Shown: positions 53,111 to 61,230 of the stretch, one piece after another
Numbering within the stretch: position 1 is the first letter of the stretch
How the letters are laid out: every line of letters begins with the position of its first letter
Source: Paracoccaceae bacterium
Lineage (GTDB): Bacteria; Pseudomonadota; Alphaproteobacteria; Rhodobacterales; Rhodobacteraceae
Reading direction: 5' to 3'
Assembly: GCA_022448245.1 (NCBI GenBank)
Contig: JAKVCO010000012.1
Location: 47,035 to 111,034, forward strand
Length of the DNA: 64,000 bases
Notes under the pieces: model-generated
What the model was told of the DNA's origin: nothing
The model's input: only the letters and a program-made list of their open reading frames with translations
Database searches by the model: none
Made by a program: the position numbers and the translations under genes

Positions 53111-53485
53111 ATGATGTATGACCGCTTGAAGCCGCTTGAGAGCAATTAGGGCCGCGAAACCACTGCCGTCACCAAAGATACCTTGGCGCAGCTTATGGCG
53201 CGCGAAGGCGCATTTGAGGGCCTGACCATTCGGGCCCAGCAAGTGCCGCAACAACTGTTCAAAAAGGCGCAGCCCCCCGCGGAAGCCCCTGCAGAGGTCA
53301 AAGCAGCCCCGGCCCTGATGCAGCCGCTACATATGCGCGGCCCTGTGGCCGTCACTGTGGTGACCGCGCCTGTTGAAGAGATCGAAGCTGACGCACCGGA
53401 AGAAGCGGAACCCTTTGAGGCGCTCGCGCCTGTCGAAGAGAAAAAGGCACCGCGTGGCCTGCTTGGCCGTCTTTTCCGCGGCTAA
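53111..53485 (+). pseudogene. Small conserved-type protein with in-frame TAG at codon 13
   Basis: The ATG at 53111 opens MMYDRLKPLESN, then TAG at 53147, and the same frame resumes GRETTAVTKDTLAQLMAREGAFEG to 53485, ending LLGRLFRG with an acidic middle. The text on both sides of the TAG reads as one protein of about 124 residues. TTG at 53183 could start a shortened 100-residue product. The TAG could be CAG mutated. No function known. The C-terminus overlaps the convergent gene by four bases. Confidence 0.5.
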
Positions 53486-54228
53486 CTGGCCGACGTCAAA
53501 GCTTGTTGTATTTTGGGCGCGAGGAATTGCGCCCATTTTCGCTGCCCTTCTGGGGTGGCGATTAAGTCGTTCCTGACCTCGATAAGCGTGTTTTGCCGAC
53601 CTGTACGCAAGGCGTGGCGGTCCACCGCGTCGCCTGCCAGATGGCCCACATAGGGCTCATTCACCCCAATCATAAGATCGCCTTCCTCGCGAAGGGCCTC
53701 AATCAAAGCCAGGCTAAGGCGATCATCATCTGCGAAGAGAATGCCGATCTCCCACGGTCTTGGCGCCCGGCCGCGCAATTGCGGCGTGAAGGAATGGATC
53801 GAGATCAGCGCCGCCTCTGGCCGATATTCAAACGCGCTCGCGAGAGCCGCATCATAGGGCCGGTAGCAGGCATCCAGGCGCGCCTGCGTCTCGGCTTGCC
53901 GGTTTCCGGGGATGATTGTGCCGTCATAGAGCTTCATGACCAGCGTGGGGTCGTCCTCCCCTCGGTTGGGGTCGATCACAAGCCGCGAGAAGTTGGAGCT
54001 GACGACCGGTGATCCAAGGAGTTCGCCCAAGGCGCGGGCCACGCCCAACGCGCCTACGTCCCACGCGATGTGTCGGGCCATATCCTCTCCTGGCAAGCCA
54101 AGGGGGCCAAAGGCTTCCGGCACGCGGTTCGTCGCGTGATCGCAGGTGACTACAAAGTCGCCCTCTCTTTCAGCACCTTCGATGTGAAAGGGAGAGGTGG
54201 GATCGTTATTATTGGACCAAATCGACAT
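53482..54228 (-). CDS. N-formylglutamate amidohydrolase family protein
   Basis: A 248-residue protein of the FGase family. The domain marks are DFVVTCDHATNRVPEAFG, DVGALGVARALGELLGSPVVSSNFSRLVIDPNR and ISIHSFTPQLRG. The family hydrolyses N-formylglutamate, the last step of one histidine route, but many members act on other N-acyl amino acids. No hut genes are nearby. Cytoplasmic, no signal. Confidence 0.85.
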   Translation of the reverse strand: MSIWSNNNDPTSPFHIEGAEREGDFVVTCDHATNRVPEAFGPLGLPGEDMARHIAWDVGALGVARALGELLGSPVVSSNFSRLVIDPNRGEDDPTLVMKLYDGTIIPGNRQAETQARLDACYRPYDAALASAFEYRPEAALISIHSFTPQLRGRAPRPWEIGILFADDDRLSLALIEALREEGDLMIGVNEPYVGHLAGDAVDRHALRTGRQNTLIEVRNDLIATPEGQRKWAQFLAPKIQQALTSAS

Positions 54229-54322
54229 CTGCGCCCTTTAGGTTAGTTGTGGGACGAAGTGAATTCTTCCATAAGCACCCCTGAACCGGTTAGCGGTAAC
54301 ATGAATACCTCAGGAGATACCC

Positions 54323-55768
54323 ATGAGACGCCTGCGCAATGTAAAGATCGTCGCAACTCTCGGCCCTTCCTCCAGCGATTACGAGATGATCCGCAAGCTT
54401 CACGAAGCTGGCGCGGACGTATTTCGCCTCAACATGTCCCACGGCACGCACGAAGAGATCGCTGAGAAACATGCGATCATTCGCAAGATCGAGAAAGATG
54501 TCGGATCGCCAATCTGCATCCTTGCGGACCTTCAGGGCCCCAAGCTGCGCGTAGGTGCTTTCAAGAAGGGCGAAGAGGAGCTGGAGAACGGCGCCGCGTT
54601 CCGCCTCGACCTCAGCGACAAGGAAGGCGACGCCACCCGCGTGCAGCTTCCACACCCCGAAATCTTCCAGGCACTTCAGGCTGGCGCCACGCTTCTGGTG
54701 AACGACGGCAAGATCCGTTTGAAGGTCGATGCCTGTGGTTCTGACTTTGCTGATTGTACTGTGGTGAACGGCGGCACGATCTCGAACCGTAAGGGCGTGA
54801 ACGTGCCTGACGTGGTTCTGCCGCTTCGCGCGCTCAGCCCCAAGGACCGCGCAGATCTCGAGTTCGTTTGCGAACTGGGCGTCGATTGGCTGGCTCTGTC
54901 CTTCGTGCAGCGCCCCGAGGATGTCTACGAAGCGAAGGCCCTCGCCAACAGCCGCGCCAAGGTTCTCTCCAAGATCGAAAAGCCCGCAGCCGTCGCGGCC
55001 TTTGACGAGATCCTGAAAGTCTCCGACGGCATCATGGTCGCCCGCGGTGACTTGGGCGTGGAGCTTCCCGTCCAAAACGTGCCGCCGATCCAGAAGCGCC
55101 TAACGCGGAAATGCCGCGCCGTGGCCAAGCCTGTGATCGTGGCAACCCAGATGCTCGAGAGCATGATCGAGAGCCCGATGCCCACGCGCGCCGAAGTCTC
55201 CGACGTGGCCGCAGCCATCTATGAGGGCGCGGACGCTGTGATGCTCTCCGCAGAATCGGCAGCCGGTGACTTCCCCGTTGAGGCCGTGACGACTATGAAC
55301 AACGTGGCCGAAGAAGTGGAAGCCGATCCGACCTATGGTGAGATCATGGCCGCCTCCCGCACGGTCACGCGCGATTCCATTGCCGATGGCATCACCGTTG
55401 CGGCCCGCGAAATCGCAGAGGCCACCGACATCAAGGCGATCTGCTGCTTCACGCAATCGGGCACCACGGCCTCGCTTGCGGCGCGCGAACGCCCGATGAC
55501 GCCGATCATTGCCCTGACCTCTGTTCAGGAAACAGCAAGGATGCTTACGCTAACCTGGGGCACGACCTGCGTTTTGACCGAAGAGGTGGAGCGGTTTAAG
55601 ATGGCCGTGGTCGCTGCGGCGAAGGCTGCCCGCGCAGGGGGCTTTGCAACAGAGGCCGACCAGATCGTGGTCACCGCCGGGGTGCCGTTCAACCAAGCGG
55701 GGACGACGAACATTCTGCGAGTGGCGCCCTGCGAGGAAAGGCTGATCTTCAGTTCTGACCCCGAATAG
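54323..55768 (+). CDS. pyk: Pyruvate kinase
   Basis: A 481-residue pyruvate kinase. N-terminal KIVATLGPSS, FRLNMSHGTHEE and the catalytic IEKPAAVAAFDEI, VARGDLGVELP and MLSAESAAGDFPVEAV motifs are present. A C-terminal domain ends near DQIVVTAGVPF. It converts phosphoenolpyruvate and ADP to pyruvate and ATP. SD GGAGAT precedes the ATG. It is followed by a small membrane protein gene. Confidence 0.97.
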   Translation: MRRLRNVKIVATLGPSSSDYEMIRKLHEAGADVFRLNMSHGTHEEIAEKHAIIRKIEKDVGSPICILADLQGPKLRVGAFKKGEEELENGAAFRLDLSDKEGDATRVQLPHPEIFQALQAGATLLVNDGKIRLKVDACGSDFADCTVVNGGTISNRKGVNVPDVVLPLRALSPKDRADLEFVCELGVDWLALSFVQRPEDVYEAKALANSRAKVLSKIEKPAAVAAFDEILKVSDGIMVARGDLGVELPVQNVPPIQKRLTRKCRAVAKPVIVATQMLESMIESPMPTRAEVSDVAAAIYEGADAVMLSAESAAGDFPVEAVTTMNNVAEEVEADPTYGEIMAASRTVTRDSIADGITVAAREIAEATDIKAICCFTQSGTTASLAARERPMTPIIALTSVQETARMLTLTWGTTCVLTEEVERFKMAVVAAAKAARAGGFATEADQIVVTAGVPFNQAGTTNILRVAPCEERLIFSSDPE

Positions 55769-55791
55769 GAGAGGGCGATTAAGGAGACGAG

Positions 55792-56031
55792 ATGGGCGCA
55801 ATTCCAACTGACCCGGACCTTTGGTTTGTCATCGGCGTGATCCTCGCGATCTTCTGCATCCCCTCCTTGTTTTCAGCCTGGACTGACGGCCGCGCCCCCC
55901 GCGCCTCGGCGATCACAGCCCTGATCGCCATCGGCATGGTGGGCTACGCTGCGATGAACAAGCCCCAAGGCTACACGTTCGAGGAGATCCCAACAGTCTT
56001 CTCCGAGGTCCTCGGCCGCTACGTGCTCTGA
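55792..56031 (+). CDS. Small membrane protein downstream of pyk
   Basis: A 79-residue protein with two hydrophobic helices (LWFVIGVILAIFCIPSLFSAW and ASAITALIAIGMVGYAAM), then FEEIPTVFSEVLGRYV. A good ribosome site (AAGGAGACGAG) precedes the ATG. It is probably cotranscribed with pyk; this pairing is common in Rhodobacteraceae. Function unknown. Confidence 0.75.
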   Translation: MGAIPTDPDLWFVIGVILAIFCIPSLFSAWTDGRAPRASAITALIAIGMVGYAAMNKPQGYTFEEIPTVFSEVLGRYVL

Positions 56032-56112
56032 CCAGGGCGGCTCAGGGTTCTCAGAAGCGGTGAAAGCGCAACAGTGAGTTAGCGTCTCGCGAGAAGAGCT
56101 GCGCGTTCGCCT

Positions 56113-56610
56113 TCACCTAATGTCGAGTACGAGGTCGGGGCCGCGGGGTTCTAGAGAAATTGCCAGGCTCTCCGCTCCACTCTTTGTCACGCAGTACTCA
56201 GATTGGTATCGCGCATAGATGCGCCGTGGGTTTTCGGCGTGGCCTGCCTCGACTTTGGCTGGTTCAAGAAAGTATGTGAACGCCCGCCATCCCAAAGCGG
56301 TTCCTTGCGCCAACAGAGTTGCCTCGAAATCGGATTTGCAGACGTAGGCAGGGCAGAGGCAAAATGTCCTTCGATATCTAACCGGGACTTCGGCTGAAAA
56401 ACCTGCCGCTGTTGGCGTCCACGAACCTTCAAATGCATGAACGTTCAGGGCAAACATGGGGACAAGCACTCTGGCGAGCGCATAACATGCCGCAAGAAGT
56501 CCGAAGTATTTGAGCAGCCGCGTCCCCAGCAATTTCAACCTCAGTTTGATTTTCGATCTCGATCGGACCTTCCGTAGGTCAGCGAGGAGACACAAGAGAC
56601 TGCACCACAT
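56113..56610 (-). CDS. Hypothetical membrane-anchored protein
   Basis: A 165-residue ORF, AT-richer than neighbours. One membrane helix near residues 30-55 (LLKYFGLLAACYALARVLVPMF) follows a basic head. The outer part has CLCPAYVCKSDFEATLLAQ with three cysteines and GWRAFTYFLEPAKVEAG. No family was recognised. It sits in a small accessory-looking patch with the next gene. Confidence 0.45.
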   Translation of the reverse strand: MWCSLLCLLADLRKVRSRSKIKLRLKLLGTRLLKYFGLLAACYALARVLVPMFALNVHAFEGSWTPTAAGFSAEVPVRYRRTFCLCPAYVCKSDFEATLLAQGTALGWRAFTYFLEPAKVEAGHAENPRRIYARYQSEYCVTKSGAESLAISLEPRGPDLVLDIR

Positions 56611-56688
56611 ATTCAGAGAGGCAGAATGCGCTTGTATGAGTCAAGCATAAGCGCGAGGTCTGGTTTGAGTCCATAGCTACCAAGCCGC

Positions 56689-57135
56689 TTACATAATTTT
56701 TGCGGGTGTTTGCGTTCCGTAGCCTTCATCACCGAAGATGGTGACAGAAAGGGTGTGGCTCAAATCATCGAGTTTTGACCATATCTCCTTTAGCCAAATT
56801 ACTGATGTGTCCACGATGACATCGTTGACCTCGAACTCTGTATCGAATGGATCAAACAACGGAACCTTTGGGGTGAGTTCACCGTCCTCAAACCGAACAT
56901 CAAACAAATACTGATGGCCATCGATAGCTTTATTTAGGCTATACGAATCTGGACCTTCGAGATGAACCACGATGCTAAACATTCCGTCTGGTTCCTGATT
57001 AGGATGAATCCCAATCGCAATACCCGTAGCTCTTTCCGGCAAGTCATGATTGATTTTCTGCGCATGAGCGAGTGCGTTAGTCGTGTGATGACGCAGTATC
57101 TGAAGCAGTGTTTTGGAGTAACTTTCTGCGTTCAC
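56689..57135 (-). CDS. DUF6389-like protein
   Basis: A 148-residue ORF. The pattern YSKTLLQILRHHTTNALAHAQKINHDLPE, IGIHPNQEPDGMFSIVVHLEGPDSYSLNKAI and LFDVRFEDGELTPKVPLFDP resembles the DUF6389 family, small soluble proteins of unknown role. Low-G+C composition relative to neighbours suggests recent acquisition. Assignment is tentative. Confidence 0.55.
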   Translation of the reverse strand: MNAESYSKTLLQILRHHTTNALAHAQKINHDLPERATGIAIGIHPNQEPDGMFSIVVHLEGPDSYSLNKAIDGHQYLFDVRFEDGELTPKVPLFDPFDTEFEVNDVIVDTSVIWLKEIWSKLDDLSHTLSVTIFGDEGYGTQTPAKIM

Positions 57136-57576
57136 CGTTAGAACCTTTGCCTGTCTTTTGATTTACGATGGCAGTGGTGCCGAGAATGGTCAACGGCAAC
57201 TAAGTCCGCATAGCCGCCCTTTGGCGCTGTTCTGAAGCCCGCCTGTGCAGCAACGTAGTGCTGTGAGCCCATTCCCACCAAGTGCTGCACTGTGATCTTA
57301 TGGACATCATTGCGGGAAACGTCCGCTCGCTTCCTTCTTCTTCGGTGCAGGGCAAAACAGAGGTTGGCCGTCTCAAATTGATCGACCAGTGAGAGCGCGA
57401 CCAAACACGAAAGTTCGTCGCTAGGGCAGGTTTCATGTTGATGCGCCGCGTCCTTTGCCACATTGGGGTCAGGCGCAGGATGCGTGCCGGGGCAACGCGT
57501 CCTGACTGCAGGCAGCATGGGCCTCGCTGAGGGGGCTTGTGAGTATCCCGGGCATTTTGATGCGCGAAGGGATAGC
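57136..57576. other. Region without a supportable gene between the accessory patch and the acyltransferase
   Basis: About 440 bases. Two overlapping minus-strand frames are open (57138-57596 and 57200-57646), but both run into the acyltransferase start region and lack ribosome sites or family resemblance. One contains VSRNDVHKITVQHLVGMGSQHY, which reads protein-like, so a remnant of an acquired gene is possible. Confidence 0.4.
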
Positions 57577-58359
57577 ATGTCACTGCAACGTTCCACGGGA
57601 CGACCCGTTCCAGCTGCAATAGAGCCCGCCGCGTTGCGCTATGCAAAACGCACCCTGCTGGTTCTGGCAGGCCCTTTCTATTTTCTCTTCATCGCTATTG
57701 CTCCGCTCTTTTGCGCTAAGCGGCCGGGGTTTCGCGGCTGGTATTGGCCCCTCGTCAAGCGCGCTTGCTCGCGGCTTTTGTGGTTGCTGAGCATCCGGGG
57801 AGAGATGACGCAGGCCGACCGAGACACACTGGGTGCGGACACCAACAGCATTATCGTCATCAATCATCGAAGCCATTTGGATGGTTTTGCGCTGATGGAC
57901 GTGATGCCTGACGCAAAGTGGATCACGTTCGCAGCCAAGAAGGAGCTCTGTGACGCGGCCCTCTTGCGCCACGGCTTCAAGGGGGCCGGGCTCGTTGAGA
58001 TTGATCGCAAAAGTGGAACCCTCGCGCTTGAGACGCTTGAGGCGGCCGTCCGCGCCATGCCCGAGCGCTGCTCGGTTGTGCTTTTCCCAGAAGGCACGCG
58101 GGCCAAGTCTGAAAGCCTAGGCCCCTTCAAGGCGGGTGCGGTGATGGTTGCACGGGCGACCGGTCGAACGATCCGGCCGATCGTGATCCACGATTCCGAT
58201 CGCCTGCTGCCGCGCCGCGCGCACTTCCCAAAAAGCGGAACGATCCGGATCAATGTCTTGCCGTCTTTTGAGTGCGATGCATCGGCCACCGTGGACGATG
58301 ACGTGGCCCGCCTGAGGCGCAGTATGATGAGCGTTTTCGATGAAGGTGGGACTTCATGA
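57577..58359 (+). CDS. PlsC-family acyltransferase
   Basis: A 260-residue acyltransferase from the ATG at 57577 after GAAGGG. One hydrophobic segment (LLVLAGPFYFLFIAIAPLFC) precedes the HX4D site INHRSHLDGFALMD and the LFPEGTRAKSESLGPFK motif. A second 1-acylglycerol-3-phosphate-type acyltransferase, distinct from the one at 15.5 kb. Substrate not assigned. Confidence 0.85.
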   Translation: MSLQRSTGRPVPAAIEPAALRYAKRTLLVLAGPFYFLFIAIAPLFCAKRPGFRGWYWPLVKRACSRLLWLLSIRGEMTQADRDTLGADTNSIIVINHRSHLDGFALMDVMPDAKWITFAAKKELCDAALLRHGFKGAGLVEIDRKSGTLALETLEAAVRAMPERCSVVLFPEGTRAKSESLGPFKAGAVMVARATGRTIRPIVIHDSDRLLPRRAHFPKSGTIRINVLPSFECDASATVDDDVARLRRSMMSVFDEGGTS

Positions 58360-58629
58360 GGTGCCAAAACCCATAAGCGCCCTTCGCGGGCTCAAGCTCA
58401 TCCCCTGCGGCCGTGTTGCCTTTTTTGAGAGTTGGATCGCAGGTTGAATTGGCCTTTAATCCACCTTGCGACAGTTTGGTCCGTACGGCCGCCGTCTGAG
58501 CCATCTCTGAATGTTGCTAGTATTGCGAAGGGCAACTTTGAGCCCAAAGCTCTTTCCTGCGATTGCGACGATTGCAATGCTGGGTTTGAGCCTTCGGTGT
58601 TGTCGCGTCTCATTGAGGCGATAATAGCG
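58360..58629. other. Intergenic region with no accepted gene
   Basis: About 270 bases between the acyltransferase and a strong hairpin. A plus-strand frame (58432-58647, TTG start) ends inside the hairpin and a minus frame (58398-58757) overlaps the VPLPA gene. Neither has support. It may be an untranslated tail or a gene remnant. Confidence 0.4.
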
Positions 58630-58660
58630 AAGGCCCCGGAGTGGTAAGGTCCGGGGCCTT
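58630..58660 (+). terminator. Strong intrinsic terminator
   Basis: Perfect 11-base arms AAGGCCCCGGA (58630-58640) and TCCGGGGCCTT (58650-58660) with a nine-base loop and TT after. It points along the plus strand and may end the acyltransferase transcript about 270 bases downstream of its stop. Confidence 0.78.
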
Positions 58661-58704
58661 TTAGATAACCCAGCGCACCGGAGTGCGAGCGTACGAGGGT
58701 TTGC

Positions 58705-59313
58705 TTAAGCTGCTTTCGAGCGGCGACGCATTGCTGCGAGCCCACCAAGGCCAGCAATCAGCATCCATCCGGCAGCAGGAAGCGGTACAGGTGCGGTATC
58801 CGCAAGCTCACCGGTAATTGCACCGGACGCCCGAAAGGCACCCGGCCCACCTTGGTTTGACACGGAGAACACAAGAGAGTTCATGCCTTGGTTGAACTCA
58901 TTCGAATTGTCAGAGCCGAAACCAGTCAGGACGTTGAAATTGCCGATGACAACGTTCGGAAGGTTGGACAGCTCGTGGTCGTCGTTAAGTACGACCGTAC
59001 CAATGTTGTCGATGCCCCAGAACCCGTCTAGAGAGACCGTGGTGAGATCGTAGCCGGTCAGATCGAACTCAAAGGTGTAGGTTAGGCTCAAAAATTCATC
59101 TGACGTGGTAGCCCATACCCAATCAGATGCCGGCGTTGTTACGCCCTGAAAGTAGAGGCTGTTGTTGGTGTCGGACAGAGCTTCACTGCTGGTTACGGTG
59201 CCGTTCACAACGCTACCCGTGGAACCCGTGCCAAAAGACGCAATGGTCGCAGCATGTGCAGAAGATCCAAGCACAAGTAGGCCTGCTGCAATTGTCGAAA
59301 GAAGTTTGTTCAT
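58705..59313 (-). CDS. VPLPA-CTERM sorting domain surface protein
   Basis: A 202-residue protein from the ATG at 59313 after GGGGGT. Signal peptide residues 1-22 (LLSTIAAGLLVLGSSAHAA). The middle is Gly/Thr/Asn/Asp-rich beta structure. The C-terminus is VPLPAAGWMLIAGLGGLAAMRRR, the VPLPA-CTERM signal: motif, hydrophobic helix, basic tail. Such proteins are processed by an exosortase-like system and are probably surface or exopolysaccharide-related. No exosortase gene is in the window. Confidence 0.88.
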   Translation of the reverse strand: MNKLLSTIAAGLLVLGSSAHAATIASFGTGSTGSVVNGTVTSSEALSDTNNSLYFQGVTTPASDWVWATTSDEFLSLTYTFEFDLTGYDLTTVSLDGFWGIDNIGTVVLNDDHELSNLPNVVIGNFNVLTGFGSDNSNEFNQGMNSLVFSVSNQGGPGAFRASGAITGELADTAPVPLPAAGWMLIAGLGGLAAMRRRSKAA

Positions 59314-59325
59314 CATTACCCCCAT

Positions 59326-59677
59326 TTAACATTACACTGGTTCGGTAGTGTTAGCCGCTATTCGACGTTGGTTCAATGCTAGAGAAGTCTGCCACCAAGG
59401 TTCTCGCGATCGAAACGCGCATTTATAGACCAAGTGCTGCAAGCAGTTTGTCTAGTGATCCCAATTGAAACAGTCCGCGATCAGATGACCATCGGGTGGA
59501 GGGCCCGCAAACGCGCTCATTAAAAGTACCTTCGCTACTTCTTGGGAGCATGTCGCTGTAGGGAATAAATGAGCCTCCGTTTTCGGCAGCGGACAAATTC
59601 AACACGCTGGTGAGCTGAATTGCAGCTTCGTCCGCCTATCCGCCGTTCGGAGCCCGCTGTAGCCACCATCAAAGCTC
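59326..59677. other. Intergenic region between the VPLPA-CTERM gene and rpmI
   Basis: About 350 bases with mixed composition and no accepted coding region. A 60-codon minus frame at 59423-59605 lacks support. It presumably carries the divergent promoter of the VPLPA-CTERM gene; no clear motif was seen there. Confidence 0.45.
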
Positions 59678-59706
59678 TTGCGCGTTCAGCTGTCTGCCCC
59701 TATACG
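59678..59706 (+). promoter_or_regulatory. Putative sigma-70 promoter of rpmI-rplT
   Basis: TTGCGC (59678-59683), a 17-base spacer and TATACG (59701-59706), about 70 bases upstream of the rpmI ATG. The spacing is ideal and both hexamers match the consensus at four positions. It would drive the two ribosomal protein genes. Confidence 0.5.
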
Positions 59707-59777
59707 CGTCCTCCGTCAGCACGGGTGGCCCGATGGCATTGCCTTCCCGTGTGATTCTCGAACGATAGGAGATGAAA

Positions 59778-59978
59778 ATGCCTAAGATGAAGACGAAGTC
59801 TTCTGCCAAGAAGCGTTTCAAGATGTCCGCGACCGGTAAGGTCATTGGCGGACAGGCAGGCAAACGCCACGGCATGATCAAGCGCACCAAGAAATTCATT
59901 CGCGACGCCCGCGGCACGACTGTGCTCAGCGGCCCGGATGCCAAGATCGTCAAGGGCTATATGCCCTACGACCGCTAA
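59778..59978 (+). CDS. rpmI: 50S ribosomal protein L35
   Basis: A 66-residue basic protein from the ATG at 59778; an ATG two codons earlier is less well spaced from [26 protein letters not shown] and [19 protein letters not shown] are L35 signatures. Followed 16 bases later by rplT. infC is not upstream here. Confidence 0.96.
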   Translation: MPKMKTKSSAKKRFKMSATGKVIGGQAGKRHGMIKRTKKFIRDARGTTVLSGPDAKIVKGYMPYDR

Positions 59979-59994
59979 GAGAGGAGCTTGAGAT

Positions 59995-60360
59995 ATGTCC
60001 CGCGTTAAAGGTGGAACCACCACTCACGCCCGCCACAAGAAGGTCATCAAGGCCGCCAAGGGTTACTACTCCCGCCGCAAGAACGTCTTTAAGACGGCCA
60101 AGCAGGCGGTTGATAAAGCCAACCAGTACGCAACTCGCGACCGGAAGAACCGCAAGCGTCAGTTCCGTGCTCTGTGGATCCAGCGCATCAACGCTGCTGT
60201 CCGCGCGCATGACGAGGCGCTGACGTATTCGCGTTTCATCAACGGTCTGGCGAAAGCCGGTATCGAGGTTGACCGTAAGGTTCTCGCAGACCTCGCCGTG
60301 CACGAGCCCGAAGCTTTCGGTGCGATCGTGGACCAGGCGAAAGACGCACTGGCGGCGTAA
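59995..60360 (+). CDS. rplT: 50S ribosomal protein L20
   Basis: A 121-residue basic protein: [29 protein letters not shown], then [22 protein letters not shown]20 binds 23S rRNA in early 50S assembly. A clear terminator follows. Confidence 0.97.
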   Translation: MSRVKGGTTTHARHKKVIKAAKGYYSRRKNVFKTAKQAVDKANQYATRDRKNRKRQFRALWIQRINAAVRAHDEALTYSRFINGLAKAGIEVDRKVLADLAVHEPEAFGAIVDQAKDALAA

Positions 60361-60382
60361 GCCTCAGATCAGAGTTCAAAGA
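60110..60382 (+). terminator. Terminator of rpmI-rplT (60382-60407 hairpin, T run to 60410)
   Basis: Read this entry as 60382 to 60410. Eight-pair stem AAGGCCGC (60382-60389) with GCGGCCTT (60400-60407), loop of ten bases, and a TTTTT run at 60406-60410. It lies 22 bases after the rplT stop and is a typical intrinsic terminator. Confidence 0.6.
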
Positions 60383-60420
60383 AGGCCGCGCTTTCAGGTG
60401 CGGCCTTTTTCGTTGGGCAG

Positions 60421-61080
60421 CTACCTGAGCGTGTTGATCCGCTTGGCGAGGTAGGCGCCGATCCGCGCTGATCCCTCCGCCGATGGATGTACGCGGTCCG
60501 GGTCGTAGTGGCCTGCGTTGCGCGGATCGATGGCTTCACTCATGTCGGCCAGATGAAAGCTGTCCACCGTGTTCGCCAGCATCTCAAGGCGCGCGTCCAG
60601 CTCAGCGAATTCATCGGTGCAGGCGCTGAAGGGCCCACCGCCCTCGGGAGCGTCGTAGTATTGCACCCAGAGGACCTTGCCGCCGCGCAAACCGATCTCT
60701 TCCACGAAGTCCGGGATTTGGCCGAGGCCAACGTCATCGAGCAGTTGGTCCAGCGTCTCGTCGCAGGCGCTGCAATCGCATTCCGCAGCCAGATCGTTGG
60801 CGCCGCCTGCGATCACCACCCATTCGTAGAACCGGCCGGGCAGTTGGCGGCGGATGTCCATGGGCCCCACGAAGTAGGACATCGGGTGTGAGAAGCGCGC
60901 GCCGCTGATGCTTTCGTTTTGGATGGGCTCGCCGAGCGCTTGGGCCATCGCGCGTGCGACGCCTGCATAATTCCATTCCATCGTGCTGTCGCCGAGGACC
61001 ACGATGCGTGCGTCTTGTGCAGAGGCGCCGATGCCAAGCGCGGCGATGCCGAGGGCTGCGATGAGAGATCGTCTAAACAT
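60421..61080 (-). CDS. SGNH/GDSL-family exported hydrolase
   Basis: A 219-residue protein from the ATG at 61080. A signal peptide (FRRSLIAALGIAALGIGASAQ) precedes VVLGDSTMEWN (catalytic Ser), GGANDLAAEC (Asn block) and DPDRVHPSAEGSARI (Asp-His pair). Four cysteines lie in AECDCSACDE and FSACTDE. Periplasmic esterase or polysaccharide deacetylase-like; substrate unknown. Convergent with rplT, separated by the terminator. Confidence 0.85.
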   Translation of the reverse strand: MFRRSLIAALGIAALGIGASAQDARIVVLGDSTMEWNYAGVARAMAQALGEPIQNESISGARFSHPMSYFVGPMDIRRQLPGRFYEWVVIAGGANDLAAECDCSACDETLDQLLDDVGLGQIPDFVEEIGLRGGKVLWVQYYDAPEGGGPFSACTDEFAELDARLEMLANTVDSFHLADMSEAIDPRNAGHYDPDRVHPSAEGSARIGAYLAKRINTLR

Positions 61081-61230
61081 GCCGGGATGCTGCCCCAACG
61101 AGGGGCGGCGGACAATGCGCAGCTGGGCGTCCTACGCAGATGTGACCAGCGCGTTGATCGGCGGCCCGCGGGCCTCTGCGCTTGAACCTCATCTGGCTCC
61201 GGGGTAACCGACAGCCAACAGGAGACCCCG

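Noticed and set aside
57138..57646. Two overlapping minus-strand ORFs upstream of the DUF6389-like gene
   Set aside because: They run into the start region of the acyltransferase and have no ribosome site; a remnant is possible but unproven.
58432..58647. 71-codon plus-strand ORF with CDCDDC motif
   Set aside because: Starts at TTG without a ribosome site and ends inside the terminator stem; likely chance.
59423..59605. 60-codon minus ORF before rpmI
   Set aside because: No ribosome site or homology; ordinary intergenic chance frame.
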